From Cricetomys ansorgei (lineage: Eukaryota > Chordata > Mammalia > Rodentia > Nesomyidae), in contig JAMJFZ010001868.1 in NCBI GenBank assembly GCA_026225945.1, positions 7,532,001 to 7,596,000 of the forward strand: a DNA stretch of 64,000 bases, read 5' to 3'. Under the pieces are notes generated by a model that was not told the origin of the DNA, did no database searches, and saw only the letters and a list, made by a program, of their open reading frames with translations. The number at the start of each line of letters is the position of its first letter. Position 1 is the first letter of the stretch. Shown in pieces: positions 1 to 11,689 of the stretch. Both the position numbers and the translations under genes were made by a program.

Positions 1-149
1 CATTCCCCTGATAGCTAAGCATATTGTGACATTCGAGTGCTTTTGGTTCTTCATTTGTTGTTGTTGCTTTTTTTTAAGTTCTTTAAATATTCCGAGTTAA
101 TCCTAAATCAGTTGTATAGCTAGCAATAATTTCACTCATTTTGTAAAAT

Positions 150-790
150 GCCTCATCATTCTACTGCTTATTTTGCTATGACTATGCTCTTTGACTTCAT
201 TAAATCTCATTTGTCAATCTTTTATTTCCTGAGCTGTCGTAAGTTGTTTTCAAAAAATCCTCACCTATGCCTGTATCTCAAAGTATTTTTCTCCAACAGT
301 TTTAGGATGTCAGGTCTTATGTTAAATTCTTGATTCTTTTTGAAATGATCTTTGTATGAGGTGGGTGATCAGTATCTAATTTCATTCTTCTATATGGGCT
401 GTCCCATTTTCCCAACACCGCGGCCGACAGTCTTCTACCCAATGGATGTTTTGCCAAACAATCTGCTGACTGTGTTTGCGGAGATTATTTCACAGTCTCT
501 GTGTTTGTCCTTTGATTTGCTTCAATACGTTCTCACTCATACTGTTCTGTTCTTGCTCCATGGCTCTATGGTATAATCTGGAATCAGTTATGATAATCTG
601 TCCAGTGTGGATGTTTTTACTTAGGATTGGTTTGGATAGTCAAGGTCTTTTGTGCTTCCATTTAAATTTTTTTCTGTTTCAGTGAAGAGTATCATTCATT
701 GAGGTTTCTATGGGACTTGTGTTGACTCTTCAGATTATGGGACACTTTTCTTAATCTTTAAAATAGCACCTATACTATGAAGTTGTTACA
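150..790 (-). mobile_element. L1 fragment, ORF2 3' part, antisense
   Basis: The + strand resembles the reverse complement of rodent L1 ORF2. Recognisable phrases include TTCATTCTTCTATATGGGCT and TTTTAGGATGTCAGGTCTTA. No frame is open for long, so it is an old dead copy. The right limit is approximate. Confidence 0.7.
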
Positions 791-1545
791 TAGTTAAAAT
801 GTGATTTTTTTTAAACCATTTCCACCCATTCATCACCTAAACTTTTTCTTTACCTCAGTCAGTCACTTTACATTGATATTCAATACCAGAGAAAAAGAAG
901 TACATCAAAAGTTTTAATCAGAAATTAATTAGAATATCATGACTTAACTTTGTGCTTGAACTGAACTACAAATTAACTATGATCATAAGCCATTATTAAT
1001 TACTGAAAAAAGTAAAAATGCAATTTATTAAACATATGCAAATCATTTGTCCTATACATGGAATATAATCTTTTTTTTCTTTTATCTCTTAAATATACCA
1101 ATGGGTGTCACAAGAGGAGCCCTTTTATTGTATCTTTCTTTCTACCTATATGGTTTCATCTCCAGCCAAAGTCATTCCCTTCCCTCACAGACTAGTCAAC
1201 ATGCTAATTCATCCCTGAAACCTACATAAATGACACTATAAGGACACCTTTCGACTACCCCGAATGTGTGTGCAGTTTCTTATGAGAACTGTTCGTTGTG
1301 AATTCATTCCCATTTCTTTTCATTTCAGTTCTTTCCCACTAAAGTTATTTTACCATACTTTCCAGGGAGACACCTTTGACTTTAAGGTAAAGTTCATATT
1401 TCTTTCAAAGTTTTCTCTGACTGTTTGTCTCCCTCTCCAATCTTCCCTTGGCAAGACCCCATGTTCCATCCATACCAACCTAGTCCAAGTTCCCAATCAT
1501 GTATATGTTGTCTCCAACTGCAGTTATTTTAAAAAGTGAACATGA
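791..1545. other. Intronic sequence, nothing recognised
   Basis: AT-rich sequence with no SINE, L1 or coding pattern that I can name. Short open frames here lack any family resemblance. Confidence 0.5.
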
Positions 1546-1697
1546 AGCTGTGTGGTGATGGCACACACCTTTAATCCCAGCACTCAGGAGGCAGAGGCAG
1601 GCAGATCTCTGTGAGTTCGAGGCCAGCCTGGTCTACAGAGTGAGTTCCAGGACAGTCAGAGTTAGAACATAGAAACACTGTCTCAAAAAGCCAAACT
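1546..1697 (+). mobile_element. B1 SINE
   Basis: A 7SL-derived B1 in sense orientation: AATCCCAGCACTCAGGAGGC, GAGGCCAGCCTGGTCTACAG and CTGTCTCAAAAAGCC in the standard order. A (TAAA)n tail and a TA-rich stretch follow at 1698-1750. A few mismatches to the B1 consensus suggest moderate age. Confidence 0.93.
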
Positions 1698-1750
1698 AAA
1701 TAATAAATAAATAAATAAATATGACTAATATATATATACATATATATAAT
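1698..1750. repeat. (TAAA)n tail and (TA)n
   Basis: About six TAAA units directly after the B1 body, then a short alternating TA/CA stretch. It most likely grew from the SINE poly-A tail. Confidence 0.85.
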
Positions 1751-2439
1751 AAAAAGTGGATATGAAATAAGTAGTTTACAGAGTAAATTAGCCACTAGAT
1801 TGTGCAATAAAGACAAAACTCACAGAATAATGAAGTAGAGATAATGAAAAAAAATCTAGAAATCATAAAGTGAACTCTATGTAAAAAAATTAATCCATGT
1901 GTAGCTTTACAAAGAAAAACCAAATAAAAATGCCTGATTGAGCAATCAAGAGTGCTACTTACAAACAAAAAGGAAAAGGAACGCCAAAGTCTTGATTATT
2001 GCTGATAACTGTCTCCAAATCTGACCACCCATAAGCAAAAATGGAGGACTTCCATTCAGGCCTAATATGCTCTACTCAAGAAAGATAATGAACTCTGTGG
2101 TTGCTGAAGGACTCACTTCCATCACCCCAGTATGGTCAGACAGAATTGTTCTTACTCCTTTCCCCTTGTATTATTGCCTAAATGTCTTCTGTGAGACGCT
2201 CGTTTTAAGTTTAGTTTTCCTCATTACAATCCCATAATCAATGAACAATTATAAAAAGAGAGTGAAAAATAAAATGAAAAGAGTGACGGAGAAAAAGATG
2301 GAGGGAGGGAGGAAGAGCAAGAGAGAGAATGAATGTGTCTGGGAATTCGCGAGTAAGGTTCTCATAACGTAGATGGCTACGTGTCTTTTCCGTTTCTTCT
2401 CGCTGTGTGTTAAAGTAACTTCATCCTTGGGGCAATTTC
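1751..2439. other. Intronic sequence, A-rich
   Basis: A-rich sequence, including a purine-rich patch at 2258-2330. No gene or named repeat recognised. Confidence 0.5.
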
Positions 2440-2865
2440 AGTGTCTCAGTTTGGTCTCTGAGCTGTGCTGTCACTAGATAATGATCTCCAGGCAGTTTGC
2501 GCGGCACTCTGTGTGGAAGCTGCCATAACATCAAGGTAAATTTCTCCTATGACCTTAATTCTGTCAAACCCTTATTTGTGCTCCGATGCACATTTCATTA
2601 CCTTAGGACACCTTTCTGGATTTCCAGAAAATGTATACTTCTTCTTTAGAAACCGAAGCATGCAGGCTCTGTGTCAAAAACCTTCCCTGTCTAATCTCTG
2701 CCCCCTCTCCGTGCCTCAGTGATCTCCGGTCTCTGATACTTGAATCACTGCATAACTTCTTTCCTTTAAGTGTTTCAGTTTGATCTACGAGCTTTACTAA
2801 ACCTAGCTCATGGTCTCTAGGAGTTTGCACGTTACTCCATGTGGACGCTGCCATAGCAGCAAGGC
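2440..2865. repeat. Diverged 97-bp direct repeat, copies 329 bp apart
   Basis: The copy at about 2440-2536 (starting GTGTCTCAGTTTGGTCTCTG) aligns without gaps to 2769-2865 (starting GTGTTTCAGTTTGATCTACG). Both include GCTGCCATA near the end. I judge roughly three quarters of bases identical. Which repeat family it belongs to, if any, is unknown. Confidence 0.75.
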
Positions 2866-4469
2866 ATTTAGTCCAGCTGGATTTAGTGACTCACTTCAAA
2901 AGGATAGAAAAAAGGGGAAAAACTGAAATTGTGTTTTTAAAAGATGCATTAACAGGTTATTTCTTGCTGTTTCTGATGAAAGCTTGCTGAGAAGTATTTC
3001 TTGGGCAGGATTCTTTTGACAGACTAAGAAGTCACAGTAAAGACACTGACATCCTCGATTGATTAGGATGTGAAGACCTATGCCCGTAAAATCCCATGAG
3101 AGTGAATTCAGGAGCCCAAACCCCTCCTCAATCAAGCTTGCAGTTAAAATTATAGTGTTAGCCAACAGCATGATTATAATCTGATGGAAAGCCTTGAGAA
3201 AGATGCATCAAAATACATCAAGCCAATGTTCCTGGCCTGTATAATCTTTGAGATGTCGCTTTATGCCATGAATTTTGGGAAGTGTAAGTAGTTGTACAGT
3301 ACAGCAATTAATAGTTGATGTATTCTCCAGTTGCTCATCTATCCTCGCGCTTCCTACTTTCTCATTCACATTATTGTTAACACCTCAGAGACAAAGATTT
3401 TGTGTGTGTTCTTCTCCCCTAAGGTCTTGCAAGCACTTCAACGTGTTAGGTCCGCGACTGTAATAGTGTTTCAAAAGTTCCTAGAGGTAAATAATTTAAT
3501 TGAGATCTATACTAGCAAACATTTATTGAGTCCTTGCCTTCCAGAGCAATATTTTCTCAGCTCTGTAGCTATTATTCAAGCTAATACTAACACTTTTGCA
3601 CCGTGGAATGAAACTTAACCACAATGACAAAGGCCATTTGTCCGAGGTCAACGGTTGATGGAGCCTTGCGATGAACGCAGCAGTCTGCATAGAGGTCACA
3701 TTCTAACCACATTAACGTTATACTCAACTTCTGAGCATTGCATGCTTTCATTTAATTTATGCGTATTTATGAGTGAACTGCTTTTGTGAAGAAAAATGAT
3801 TGATAAATATCAGATAGAGACCAGCATCACACATTGTTTTTCCAGATGACGTTCTTTTATTCCTTCTGAGCCAGGGAGACTTGCATGATGGCAGCAGAGG
3901 AATTCGTTGACTCTTCCCTCAGGATCCATTATCATCTTTGATGATGTGAAACAGAAACCATCAGTCCACAGAGACCCTTTCAATTCCCCATGCTGTCTGA
4001 GCAAAAACTACAGAAATGGCACATTTTCAAGAGCCTTTATTACTGCCAATTTTTGTTGCCATTTTAAACCTATTATTTCAAATGAGCTCACTCCAAAAAA
4101 AAAAAAGTGTGTTATCTCCTTGAAATAAGATCAGTTAACACACAGCAATCTCGTTGAATCTCAGTTACAGCAGAACCTGGAGTGGTGCTAATCACAAATC
4201 AAGATTGTTCAGGGGTTGGAGACATGTCCTGGAGTTTAACAGATCCAGCGATATGAGCAGCTGTGCCTCTTGTCCTCAGTTCTTGACCAGCATTCCCAGA
4301 AGATTAAACTACAACACTGAATAATACTTTTCTTATTTGGTATTTGAACCTTTCTCACTAAGGCAAATTAGGCATCTGATCAGACAACATGTGTGTAATT
4401 TTTAGGAATTTGGCTTACCAAACAATAAAGCCAACTGTCATAATTAAAGAGGAATAGTCAGTGAGTAAT
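2866..4469. other. Intronic sequence with a possible MIR remnant
   Basis: Mostly unrecognised. AACATTTATTGAGTCCTTGC near 3518-3537 resembles the MIR/L2 start phrase, but the rest does not align clearly. An A12 run lies near 4097. No coding signal. Confidence 0.4.
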
Positions 4470-4697
4470 GGGGCTGGTGAGATAGCTCAATAGTTAATAC
4501 CACTGGCTTCTGTTCCAAGGGACCAGGGTTTGGTTCCCATCACCCACAGGGCAACTCAAACCCAACAGTCACTCTAGTTCCAAAGTGTCTGGTACTCTCT
4601 TCGGGTCTCCTAGGGCATCAGGCATGTGTGGGGGGCACAGATATCCATGCAAGCAAAACACCCATGCATAGAAAATGAAAATCAAAACAAAATGTTG
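4470..4697 (+). mobile_element. B3/B2-type SINE
   Basis: tRNA-related head GGGGCTGGTGAGATAGCTCA (A-box region), then GGTTTGGTTCCCATCACCCA (B-box region), a SINE body with TCTGGTACTCTCTTCGGG, and an A-rich tail. The divergence points to an old copy. Confidence 0.88.
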
Positions 4698-5400
4698 AAA
4701 TAAGAAGAGCCAAGTATATTACAGAAGAGTTTATCGCCTTATTTCTTCTTCATAAAGATTGAGACAATGAAAATAGTTTGTCAATTTAAATGAAAGGATG
4801 AGGTACACTAAAGTGTAGAAAGAGAGTACTTGAGCAAAGGCGAGAACTGGCCACTGAGGAGAGAACACAAGTTTGAATTGTACAGTATCTGTGCTTCAGA
4901 AACGACTTCTTTTTTTTATTTTTAATTAATTAATTTATTTGAACCCACTGGTCTAGTTATTGACGTTCATATTGTTTTAACAGATTTTTTAAAATACTAT
5001 GAAGGGGGGTTGCACTGCTTGACAAGAACAGCACCAGGCATCAGTTGGTCATTAGTCACTTAAGTTCTACAGTCCAGCTAATAGTCATGATAAGCAGAGA
5101 AAGGTTTAGACCTCGTGTCTCTGTTACCTTAGTGGTGTAAGGGAGTCTGCAGAAGCCTTTCACACTAGACCAGGATGACTTATAGCACTGAGATCTCACA
5201 TTTCATGTTTCCCAGGAAATAAGGGATTTTGTTACCTCCTTCTCATGACACTTCATATCCTTTCTCAAATCACAGGAAGAAAGGAACAGAACATACAAGA
5301 TTTTCAACCATTTCTAGCATAGGACTTTTGTATCACCTTAAAATAAACTGTGTTCACTATTGTATCATGCAGAAGTAAAAAGAATGAAAGCAAAGATTGG
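4698..5400. other. Intronic sequence, nothing recognised
   Basis: Contains a short TTAATTAATTAATTTATTT stretch near 4922 and no other pattern I can name. Confidence 0.5.
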
Positions 5401-5625
5401 TACTGGAGAGATGGCTCCATGGTTAAAAGCACTGACTGCCCTTGAAGAGGATCCTTAGGATTCCCAGTACCCACAGGGCAGATCAAAACTGTCTGTAACT
5501 TCAGTTTCAGGGGATGAAAGCTGTCTTCTGGCCTGTGTGGGCACCAAGTACACACATGCATTATACTGTCAAAGATGCAGGCAAAACTCTAATATACATA
5601 AAATAAAAAATAATAAATCTTTTTT
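5401..5625 (+). mobile_element. B3/B2-type SINE
   Basis: TACTGGAGAGATGGCTCCAT opens the element, AGCACTGACTGCCCTTGAAG and GTCTTCTGGCCTGTGTGGGC follow, and it ends in AAATAAAAAATAATAAATC. Sense orientation. Confidence 0.9.
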
Positions 5626-6396
5626 AGTGGTAGCAAACATGTTAGAAGCCTTAGGAGATGGGACACATCCACTTACACAGTCTAAGGAGTAAGCTCATCT
5701 TGCAAATGTGATATCCGTTCAACAGATACGGTGGGATGCTGGAAGACCGTTCCCTGATCCCACAGTATATGGAAGGACACAACTGAAATTTATTGTATTG
5801 AAGATGCTTGAAGGAAACAAATGAGACAGAAAGTGAAAAAATCACTTTACTTTTAAACTGTTTGACTCCTATAAATAATTACTAGAAATTGATCTGGCAA
5901 TGTTGTACAGTGTCATTTAATAACTTCAGGACAGTGACCAATATAGGAAAACTACAGGAGCTGTTTTGTAAGAATTTGTCCAATGCCCTTGAGTTTGGAA
6001 TATCTTATTGACAATGGGGCATTGGCAAATGTCCACACGTCTCCTGCCAGGCCGACTGTTTCAGTTCATTCATACCACAGTCACTGAGTACCTCAGGCTC
6101 AGAAAATTTAAGGAACAAAAATGTGCTGGTTCTTGGATCTAGAGTCTGGAAGATCAAGGAAGAACCAAGGCCAGAATCTAAAAAAGGTAATTTTTTAGTT
6201 TCATACATAGCAGAAGGTGAAATGTGAAAGAAGAGAAAGAAGGAGGATGTAAGATGCTGATCATGCCCACGTCATTTTTAACTATCTTAATAATTTTCAT
6301 TTTCATACAATATATTTTGTTTATATTTTCCATTTCCCCAACTTCTCAGAGATACTGGTTCCACTACTCACTCAACTTCATGTTCTTTCTCTTAAG
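5626..6396. other. Intronic sequence, nothing recognised
   Basis: No repeat or coding feature identified. Confidence 0.5.
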
Positions 6397-6550
<154 letters not shown>

Positions 6551-6659
6551 GGAGAAATAAAGAGGGAAGGGAAGAAGGAGAAAGAAACCTCAACAAAACA
6601 GAACAACACAAACAACAACAACAACAAAATACATTAAAAAGCAGAGTCCATTTTGTGTT

Positions 6660-7260
6660 GGCCAAATACTCCTGACCATGGGCCTTTCCTGAATGTGATT
6701 GATATACCCAAAGTCATTCCATTGGAGAAAACAGTTTTTTTTTTTCCCTCTGCCTATAGGTATAAAATGCAAATAGCTTCCTGGTTGTGGAGTGAGATTT
6801 TATATCTACTTCCCTTCTCCCTGCTAGGATTTTGTCTGGCTTGGCATTGTGAGGATCTCATGTATGCTATAACAATCTTTATGAGTCCATATGTTTATCA
6901 GCCCTGTTGAAGCTGGAAGATACTGTTTCCTTGGCATCATCCACCACCTCTGACTCTTACAAACTTCCTATCTTCTTTTCTGCATAGATCCCTGTGCCTT
7001 GTGGGGAGAGACTTGATGAAGACATCCCATTCAGAACTGGATGCTCCAAAGTCTCTCACTCTCTGCACATTGTCTAGTTGTGGGTCTCTGTGTTAGTTCC
7101 CATTTACTGAAAGAAGAAGCTTCTCTAATTCGAGTTCAGCAATTCTCTGGTTTCTGGGAATAGAATGCTTCATTAAGAGTTATTTTATTCCTGTGTACAT
7201 TCAGCAAAATAATAGTAATAGGCTTTTCCCCTAGGGCCCATGTGTTTCATTTAGAATACC
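6660..7260 (-). mobile_element. L1 3'-region fragment, antisense
   Basis: The + strand carries the reverse of a common rodent L1 (Lx-like) 3' region. Phrases include ACTGGATGCTCCAAAGTCTC, TCTAGTTGTGGGTCTCTGTG and TAGGCTTTTCCCCTAGGGCC. Limits are approximate; the family is recognised from memory. Confidence 0.6.
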
Positions 7261-7289
7261 CACAGATGTAGGATAGTTAACAAGACACC

Positions 7290-8201
7290 TGCAGGAAAGA
7301 AAAGACCTCCCAAGGAAGTGAAAATATGACATAGTGTTATAAAAGGATAAAGGGGAAACTGGAATAGGAGGATTAAATGGGGAGGGAAGAGAGGTCAAGT
7401 AAAGGAGGGAATAAGGGATAAATCTCACTAAAGGCCTTCTGCAAAGCATATGGAAACCTACTATAGAAGTTTCTTAAATATATGCATGTAAGGAATTTAA
7501 ATGGAAATAACATGCAATGACCGAGATATCCCTTTATGTATGCCAGTCCCCATGAAAACAGAATTGATCTCTCCAGCGGTTACAGCCCTCACATGGTCTA
7601 GTTGCCCAATAATCTCACTGTTTAATATTGCTTCCATGGCAGTTAAATTTTAACCCAGCTTTAGAAAGTTCAAATACTCAAACAATAATATTCTCTCTGA
7701 AACACTTATATTAATAGTTTATATACACAAATTTAATTGAGGGCAGGGAAAACCTATGTTCTGACTTGACAAAGCTCAGTGCACAGTAGTACTCTATTAC
7801 TTTGTGGTTTTCAAAGACTCTGGGAAAACTAAAAGTACTTTACACAAATTCAAAACACATAGATTTCTTAGGGACTCTTTGTATGTTTACTTAAAATAAC
7901 ATATAATACATGCATTTACATGAATACATAGATACATATTTTAAATGAAATTATGTCATTTAAGGTGACAACACTTTTCCCCAGAAACAGACTATCTAAA
8001 AAGAACTCCAATACAAGAAACATTCTCTTCAATGGCTGGCAAGAGGATTCCTCCCCAAACAATATATGCTATTGACATTCCCTTGGTTGCCTCCCAGAAT
8101 TTAAGTTGAGGCCCTTTTACTGAAGGAAACACCACATACTTTGGACACAGGACTGGGGAAATCAAGCTGGAACTTACCTGAAAAACTCTTCCCTTAGGAC
8201 T
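7290..8201 (+). mobile_element. L1 3'-region fragment, sense, left of an LTR insertion
   Basis: Phrases typical of rodent L1 3' UTRs run in sense: GACCTCCCAAGGAAGTG, GGAGGATTAAATGGGGAGGG, and near the end GAAACACCACATACTTTGGA and AAATCAAGCTGGAACTTACC. The 3' UTR seems to resume at 9789 after the LTR element. The middle (7540-8080) is less certain. Confidence 0.5.
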
Positions 8202-8517
8202 TGTTATGGAAGTTTATTTTTAATTATGTATAAAATAATAGTTTTGTGCACTGTTGGGTGAGGAGCTAGCTAGGCATAGGTATTTTGTATTGTCTTCAGG
8301 TGTTGGATTTCTGTGAGGGATGGTTGATTGCTTATGACCTGCCTGTGAGGAATTCTGAATCAATAAGAACACCTGAGCTCAAACGCTCGGGTTTCCACTG
8401 TCAAGGATGGCACTTGTCATGAGGGTGGGCTCCCTCTGCTGAGGTCTGGCAGGGCTTCCATGTGTAAAAATTCCACCTTGTCTCCTTGCTAAGCCATCAC
8501 AGCAAGGTACTACTACA
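8202..8517 (+). repeat. Left LTR of the 8.2-kb element
   Basis: Begins TGTTATGGAAGTTTATTTTT and ends TACTACTACA, giving TG...CA ends. Shared landmarks with the right LTR are GTGCACTGTTGGGT, CAGGTGTTGGATTTCTGTG and CTGCTGAGGTCTGG. The same family recurs antisense at 36.3-36.8 and 44.5-44.8 kb. Confidence 0.75.
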
Positions 8518-8921
8518 AATGGCAGGCAGAAAGTAAAGAAGGGAAAGTTATCATGCCAGCTACATCCAACTCGGAGACAAGGAAGAAAGAAAAAGAAACT
8601 CCAAACCTCACTTAATCTGTTTTGTTTGGTTTGGCTTAGTTTTCTGCAAACCTGTCCAGACACTGGGGAGGTGAGGCGACCCTGCCAAGACACATCTGCT
8701 GTGGTGTTGAGAACTCCACCACATGGGGGACCCCTTCCTCCAGACAAGGTGACCAGTTGTTTTTCCTGCAAACCACATGCTATCTTAAAATCTAGAAAGT
8801 GTTTCCTCAGGGTCAGCACACAGAAGAAACTGTCTTCCAGAACTAGCCGAGCTTGTATCTCGTGCTGGTGGCCAAATTTGGTAGTGTAAGAATCATCTAG
8901 GTGTTGCTGGTTTTGAAGTTA

Positions 8922-9096
8922 TGAAGGGGTCTTTGGAGAGAAGCTGAGATTTGACACTATGAGAGACCAAGAGAGGCTACTGGTGAGAGTGCAGCCTCCA
9001 TACTAGTAAAGTTCAAGATTGAAGGGGTCGTGAGAAGAAGTTGTGTCTTGGCACCGTAAAAAGAAACCAGGAGAGGCTATTGGTGAAAGTGCAGCC
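8922..9096 (+). repeat. Internal direct repeat of the LTR element, period about 98-100 bp
   Basis: TGAAGGGGTC at 8922 and 9020 each start a related block. Each block passes through a GAGAGGCTA(C/T)TGGTGA(G/A)AGTG phrase and ends at GCAGCC (8996 and 9096). Tandem blocks like this are known from interiors of MaLR-type elements. Confidence 0.65.
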
Positions 9097-9477
9097 CAGT
9101 TGCAGCAGAAGACCCCAGTGTTCTGAAGATGCCTGTTCCACGGGTCGACCACCAAGTACAGCAGCAGCAATGGAGTGAAGGCAGCCGGAGCCTGGAGGAC
9201 AAACTGTGTGTGCTGCAGAAGACAGAGCCAGAGAAGTGATCTGAGCCCTTTGGGGGACCCCAGAAGATCGTGAGTGAATTCTAGATAACTGGACATTGAT
9301 AAGTTTTTCTGCTGACCAAAGACATTGTGAAAAGCTTGATAGATGTTTGGTTTCATTTGGTCCTGTGCATTAGCAACCCTCATGAATGTTCCTCCTGTAA
9401 ATGGTTTTGCTGGTGTAGTGTTAAATTGCATTATAGAGATAAAGCAATATTTTGTCTTATACAGAAAAGGGGAAAGG

Positions 9478-9783
9478 TTGTGGAAGTTTATTTTTAGTTA
9501 TGTATAAAATAATTGTTTTGTGCACTGTTGGGTCAGGGGCTCCCTAGGCCTTGGCATTTTGTATTATCTGCAGGTGTTGGATTTCTGTGGGGAGTATTTG
9601 ATTGCTTATGATCTGCACCTGAGGAGTTCTAAATCAATAAATACACCTGAGCTCAGATTTCCACTGTCAAGTATGGCATTGGCCATGATGGTGGTGCCCT
9701 CTGCTGAGGTCTGGAAAGGTTTTTGCTTATGATTATACATTCTTTTCTGCTTGGTAAGCCCACACAGTAGCATACTATAAAAA
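9478..9783 (+). repeat. Right LTR of the 8.2-kb element
   Basis: Starts TTGTGGAAGTTTATTTTTAG and follows the left LTR through TCAATAAATACACCTGAGCT and CTCTGCTGAGGTCTGG. The 3' end is more diverged (GCATACTATAAAA). The two LTRs have many differences, so the insertion is old. Confidence 0.73.
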
Positions 9784-9788
9784 AGACT

Positions 9789-10010
9789 GGTTTTCATAGT
9801 ATTAGAAGGTGTTATGCCAAGGTAGAGGAGCAATTGGTAGTTCTACAAAGCTATAATGCCTATGAACCACAACAACGACTGAACCTGCACGATAACCACA
9901 CTGGTACCATAGTGATACCTTCATGTTGGGGGTAACCAACAGCTTTTTAATTGGACTTAAGGCCAATAGGAGAAAATATATGTTTATTATTGTAAACCTA
10001 GACAACTACT
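9789..10010 (+). mobile_element. L1 3' UTR, continuation right of the LTR insertion
   Basis: TTTTCATAGTATTAGAAGGT, GGGGGTAACCAACAGC and TTAATTGGACTTAAGGCC are typical rodent L1 3' UTR phrases. They take up where the sequence before 8202 stops. Confidence 0.65.
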
Positions 10011-10209
10011 CATGGATAGAAAGGGACAAGCTCAAGAGGAAAATCTGCTTCTGTAATTCCCCTAAACCAAAATAATCTCTAACTGTATTCTAAACTAGGG
10101 TCATGAGAGTCAGATTTTGCTTCTTTTTTTTTTTTTTTCAATAATCAAAGACATGATAAAATCAAAACAAAAAACAGAACATAAAATTATTCTGACGAAA
10201 GACAGAGTC

Positions 10210-10425
10210 TTGGAGTCTGCAATGGGGTCTCAGCAATTAAGAGCATTTGATGTTCTTCCAAAGTTGGATTCCCAGAACCAACTTTGGACAGCTCACAGTT
10301 GCCCAAAACTCCCGCTTCAGGGAATTCAATGCCCTACTCTGCCCTCAGTAGGCAATGAGCACATGGCAAGATTCATGCAGACACATCCACATACCCATAA
10401 ATAAAAGTGAATTAAATGTAAAAAT
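10210..10425 (+). mobile_element. B2/B3-type SINE
   Basis: GGGTCTCAGCAATTAAGAGC, CCAAAGTTGGATTCCCAGAA and CAGACACATCCACATACCCA are followed by an A-rich tail AAATAAAAGTGAATT. A T16 run at about 10124-10139 lies upstream and is separate. Confidence 0.8.
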
Positions 10426-10740
10426 AAAATAGACACAATCATTATCATCTGATAATCACATAAGAATCAAAAATCAATTATTCATATAGGAAGAATTAAT
10501 CTGGAAATCCAGTGAGCACAAACATGAAGATGAAGCCAACTTTACAAATTTTAGTGACTTTTATATCTTATTGTCAGAGTCTGGATTTATAAATCAAGGC
10601 AAATAAAGTTCACTTCCAAGTTTGCTACTTCTGATCATATTTCCCCCTATTTTGTCATCATGCTCAGACTTTCCTGGCTTTTCTACCATAGTCCTATGCT
10701 CCTCCACTCTTTCTATTTTTTGTTTGCCTGTTTGAAACAC

Positions 10741-10864
10741 TTTTACCAAGTTGCTCAGGCTGAATTTGAACTCACTGTGTAATCTAAGCCTTTAACTCAG
10801 GATCCACCTGCCTCAGCCTCTGAAGTAGCTGAGGAATACAGGCCTGTGCTGCTGAGCCTGGCTT
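10741..10864 (-). mobile_element. B1 SINE, antisense
   Basis: The reverse of B1: GTTGCTCAGGCTGAATTTGA, GGATCCACCTGCCTCAGCCT and ATACAGGCCTGTGCTGCTGA. Old and diverged. Confidence 0.85.
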
Positions 10865-11038
10865 GACCTTTTACCTTCTAGAAGCACATGCAAGTCATTT
10901 GATGCCGCTGTTTCTTCAGGGGTCAGTACTGTTTTCATAATTACATGAGGATGCTCACAGGCAATGGATTCATCATTCCTCACTTATATCAGTACCTGCA
11001 GAGCAAAACAGTTTTAGTTTTAATTTACAAGATAGATC

Positions 11039-11088
11039 TGTATGTATATACATATATACATATATATGTATACACATGTATCTATACA

Positions 11089-11169
<81 letters not shown>
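11039..11169. repeat. (TA/CA) mix, (TG)24, (TA)15 compound microsatellite
   Basis: Uninterrupted TG at about 11091-11137 passes into uninterrupted TA to 11168, preceded by a degenerate TATACA stretch. Likely length-polymorphic. Confidence 0.98.
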
Positions 11170-11171
<2 letters not shown>

Positions 11172-11538
11172 GAGGAGTGTAAACGTGTCAAGAGAGTATT
11201 ATGTGGACCACAGCTCTGGACAAAACTTTGTTTCTTGTATAAGAAAGACACATACATACAGTTATTTTTCTTTACAGTATTGCTCCTAAAATAGTTTCAG
11301 TGATCCTACTAACCAGAACAAGCAATTTATATTTCAGAAATAAAATGAAGAGATACTATATGGAAAACATTATTATATGTGAGCATCTCAAATAACCAAT
11401 AGAGCAAAAGAGCACATATGATACAAGTCTTCTACAAGTGACTATATTCATTTCGTGTATTTCTTAAAAACATAAAATAAAAACAGACACATTAACATGC
11501 CCCAAATGCACAATCATTACAAAGCATAAAAACAAGAA

Positions 11539-11630
11539 ATATATATATATATATAGTATATGTATATATATAATGTATATGTGTGTGTATATATATATAT
11601 ATATACACACACACACATACATTCATACAG
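11539..11630. repeat. (TA)n/(GT)n/(CA)n compound microsatellite
   Basis: Two TA blocks with short GT and CA blocks. The GTGTGTGTATATATAT and ATATACACACACACAC parts are mutually complementary and could form a hairpin. Confidence 0.95.
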
Positions 11631-11689
11631 ACACATTCACATACCACATACAAACTAGGATACCATATAGATCATATCTTATTTGCTTC

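Larger units (their letters stand above)
8202..9783 (+). mobile_element. Near-complete small LTR retrotransposon (MaLR/ERVL-like size)
   Basis: Two similar LTRs, about 1,274 bp apart, enclose a non-coding interior of about 960 bp. A purine run, AAAAGGGGAAAGG, directly precedes the second LTR and looks like a polypurine tract. GGACT before the first LTR and AGACT after the second suggest a 5-bp target duplication with one change. Flanking L1 3' UTR sequence continues on both sides, so the element jumped into an older L1. No gag, protease or polymerase frame is present, so it must have relied on proteins from elsewhere. The LTR family name is not assigned. Confidence 0.72.

Noticed and set aside
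415..430. CpG-rich GCGGCCG cluster (CACCGCGGCCGACAG) as a possible CpG island
   Set aside because: Only about 15 bases long and within an antisense L1 ORF2 fragment.
8379..8819. 146-codon minus-strand frame, and the 142-codon frame at 9003-9431
   Set aside because: Both lie inside the LTR element on the strand opposite to its transcription and show no gag, protease or polymerase motif.
10120..10140. T-run as a Pol III terminator for an upstream RNA gene
   Set aside because: No A-box/B-box gene precedes it; it sits after L1 3' UTR sequence.
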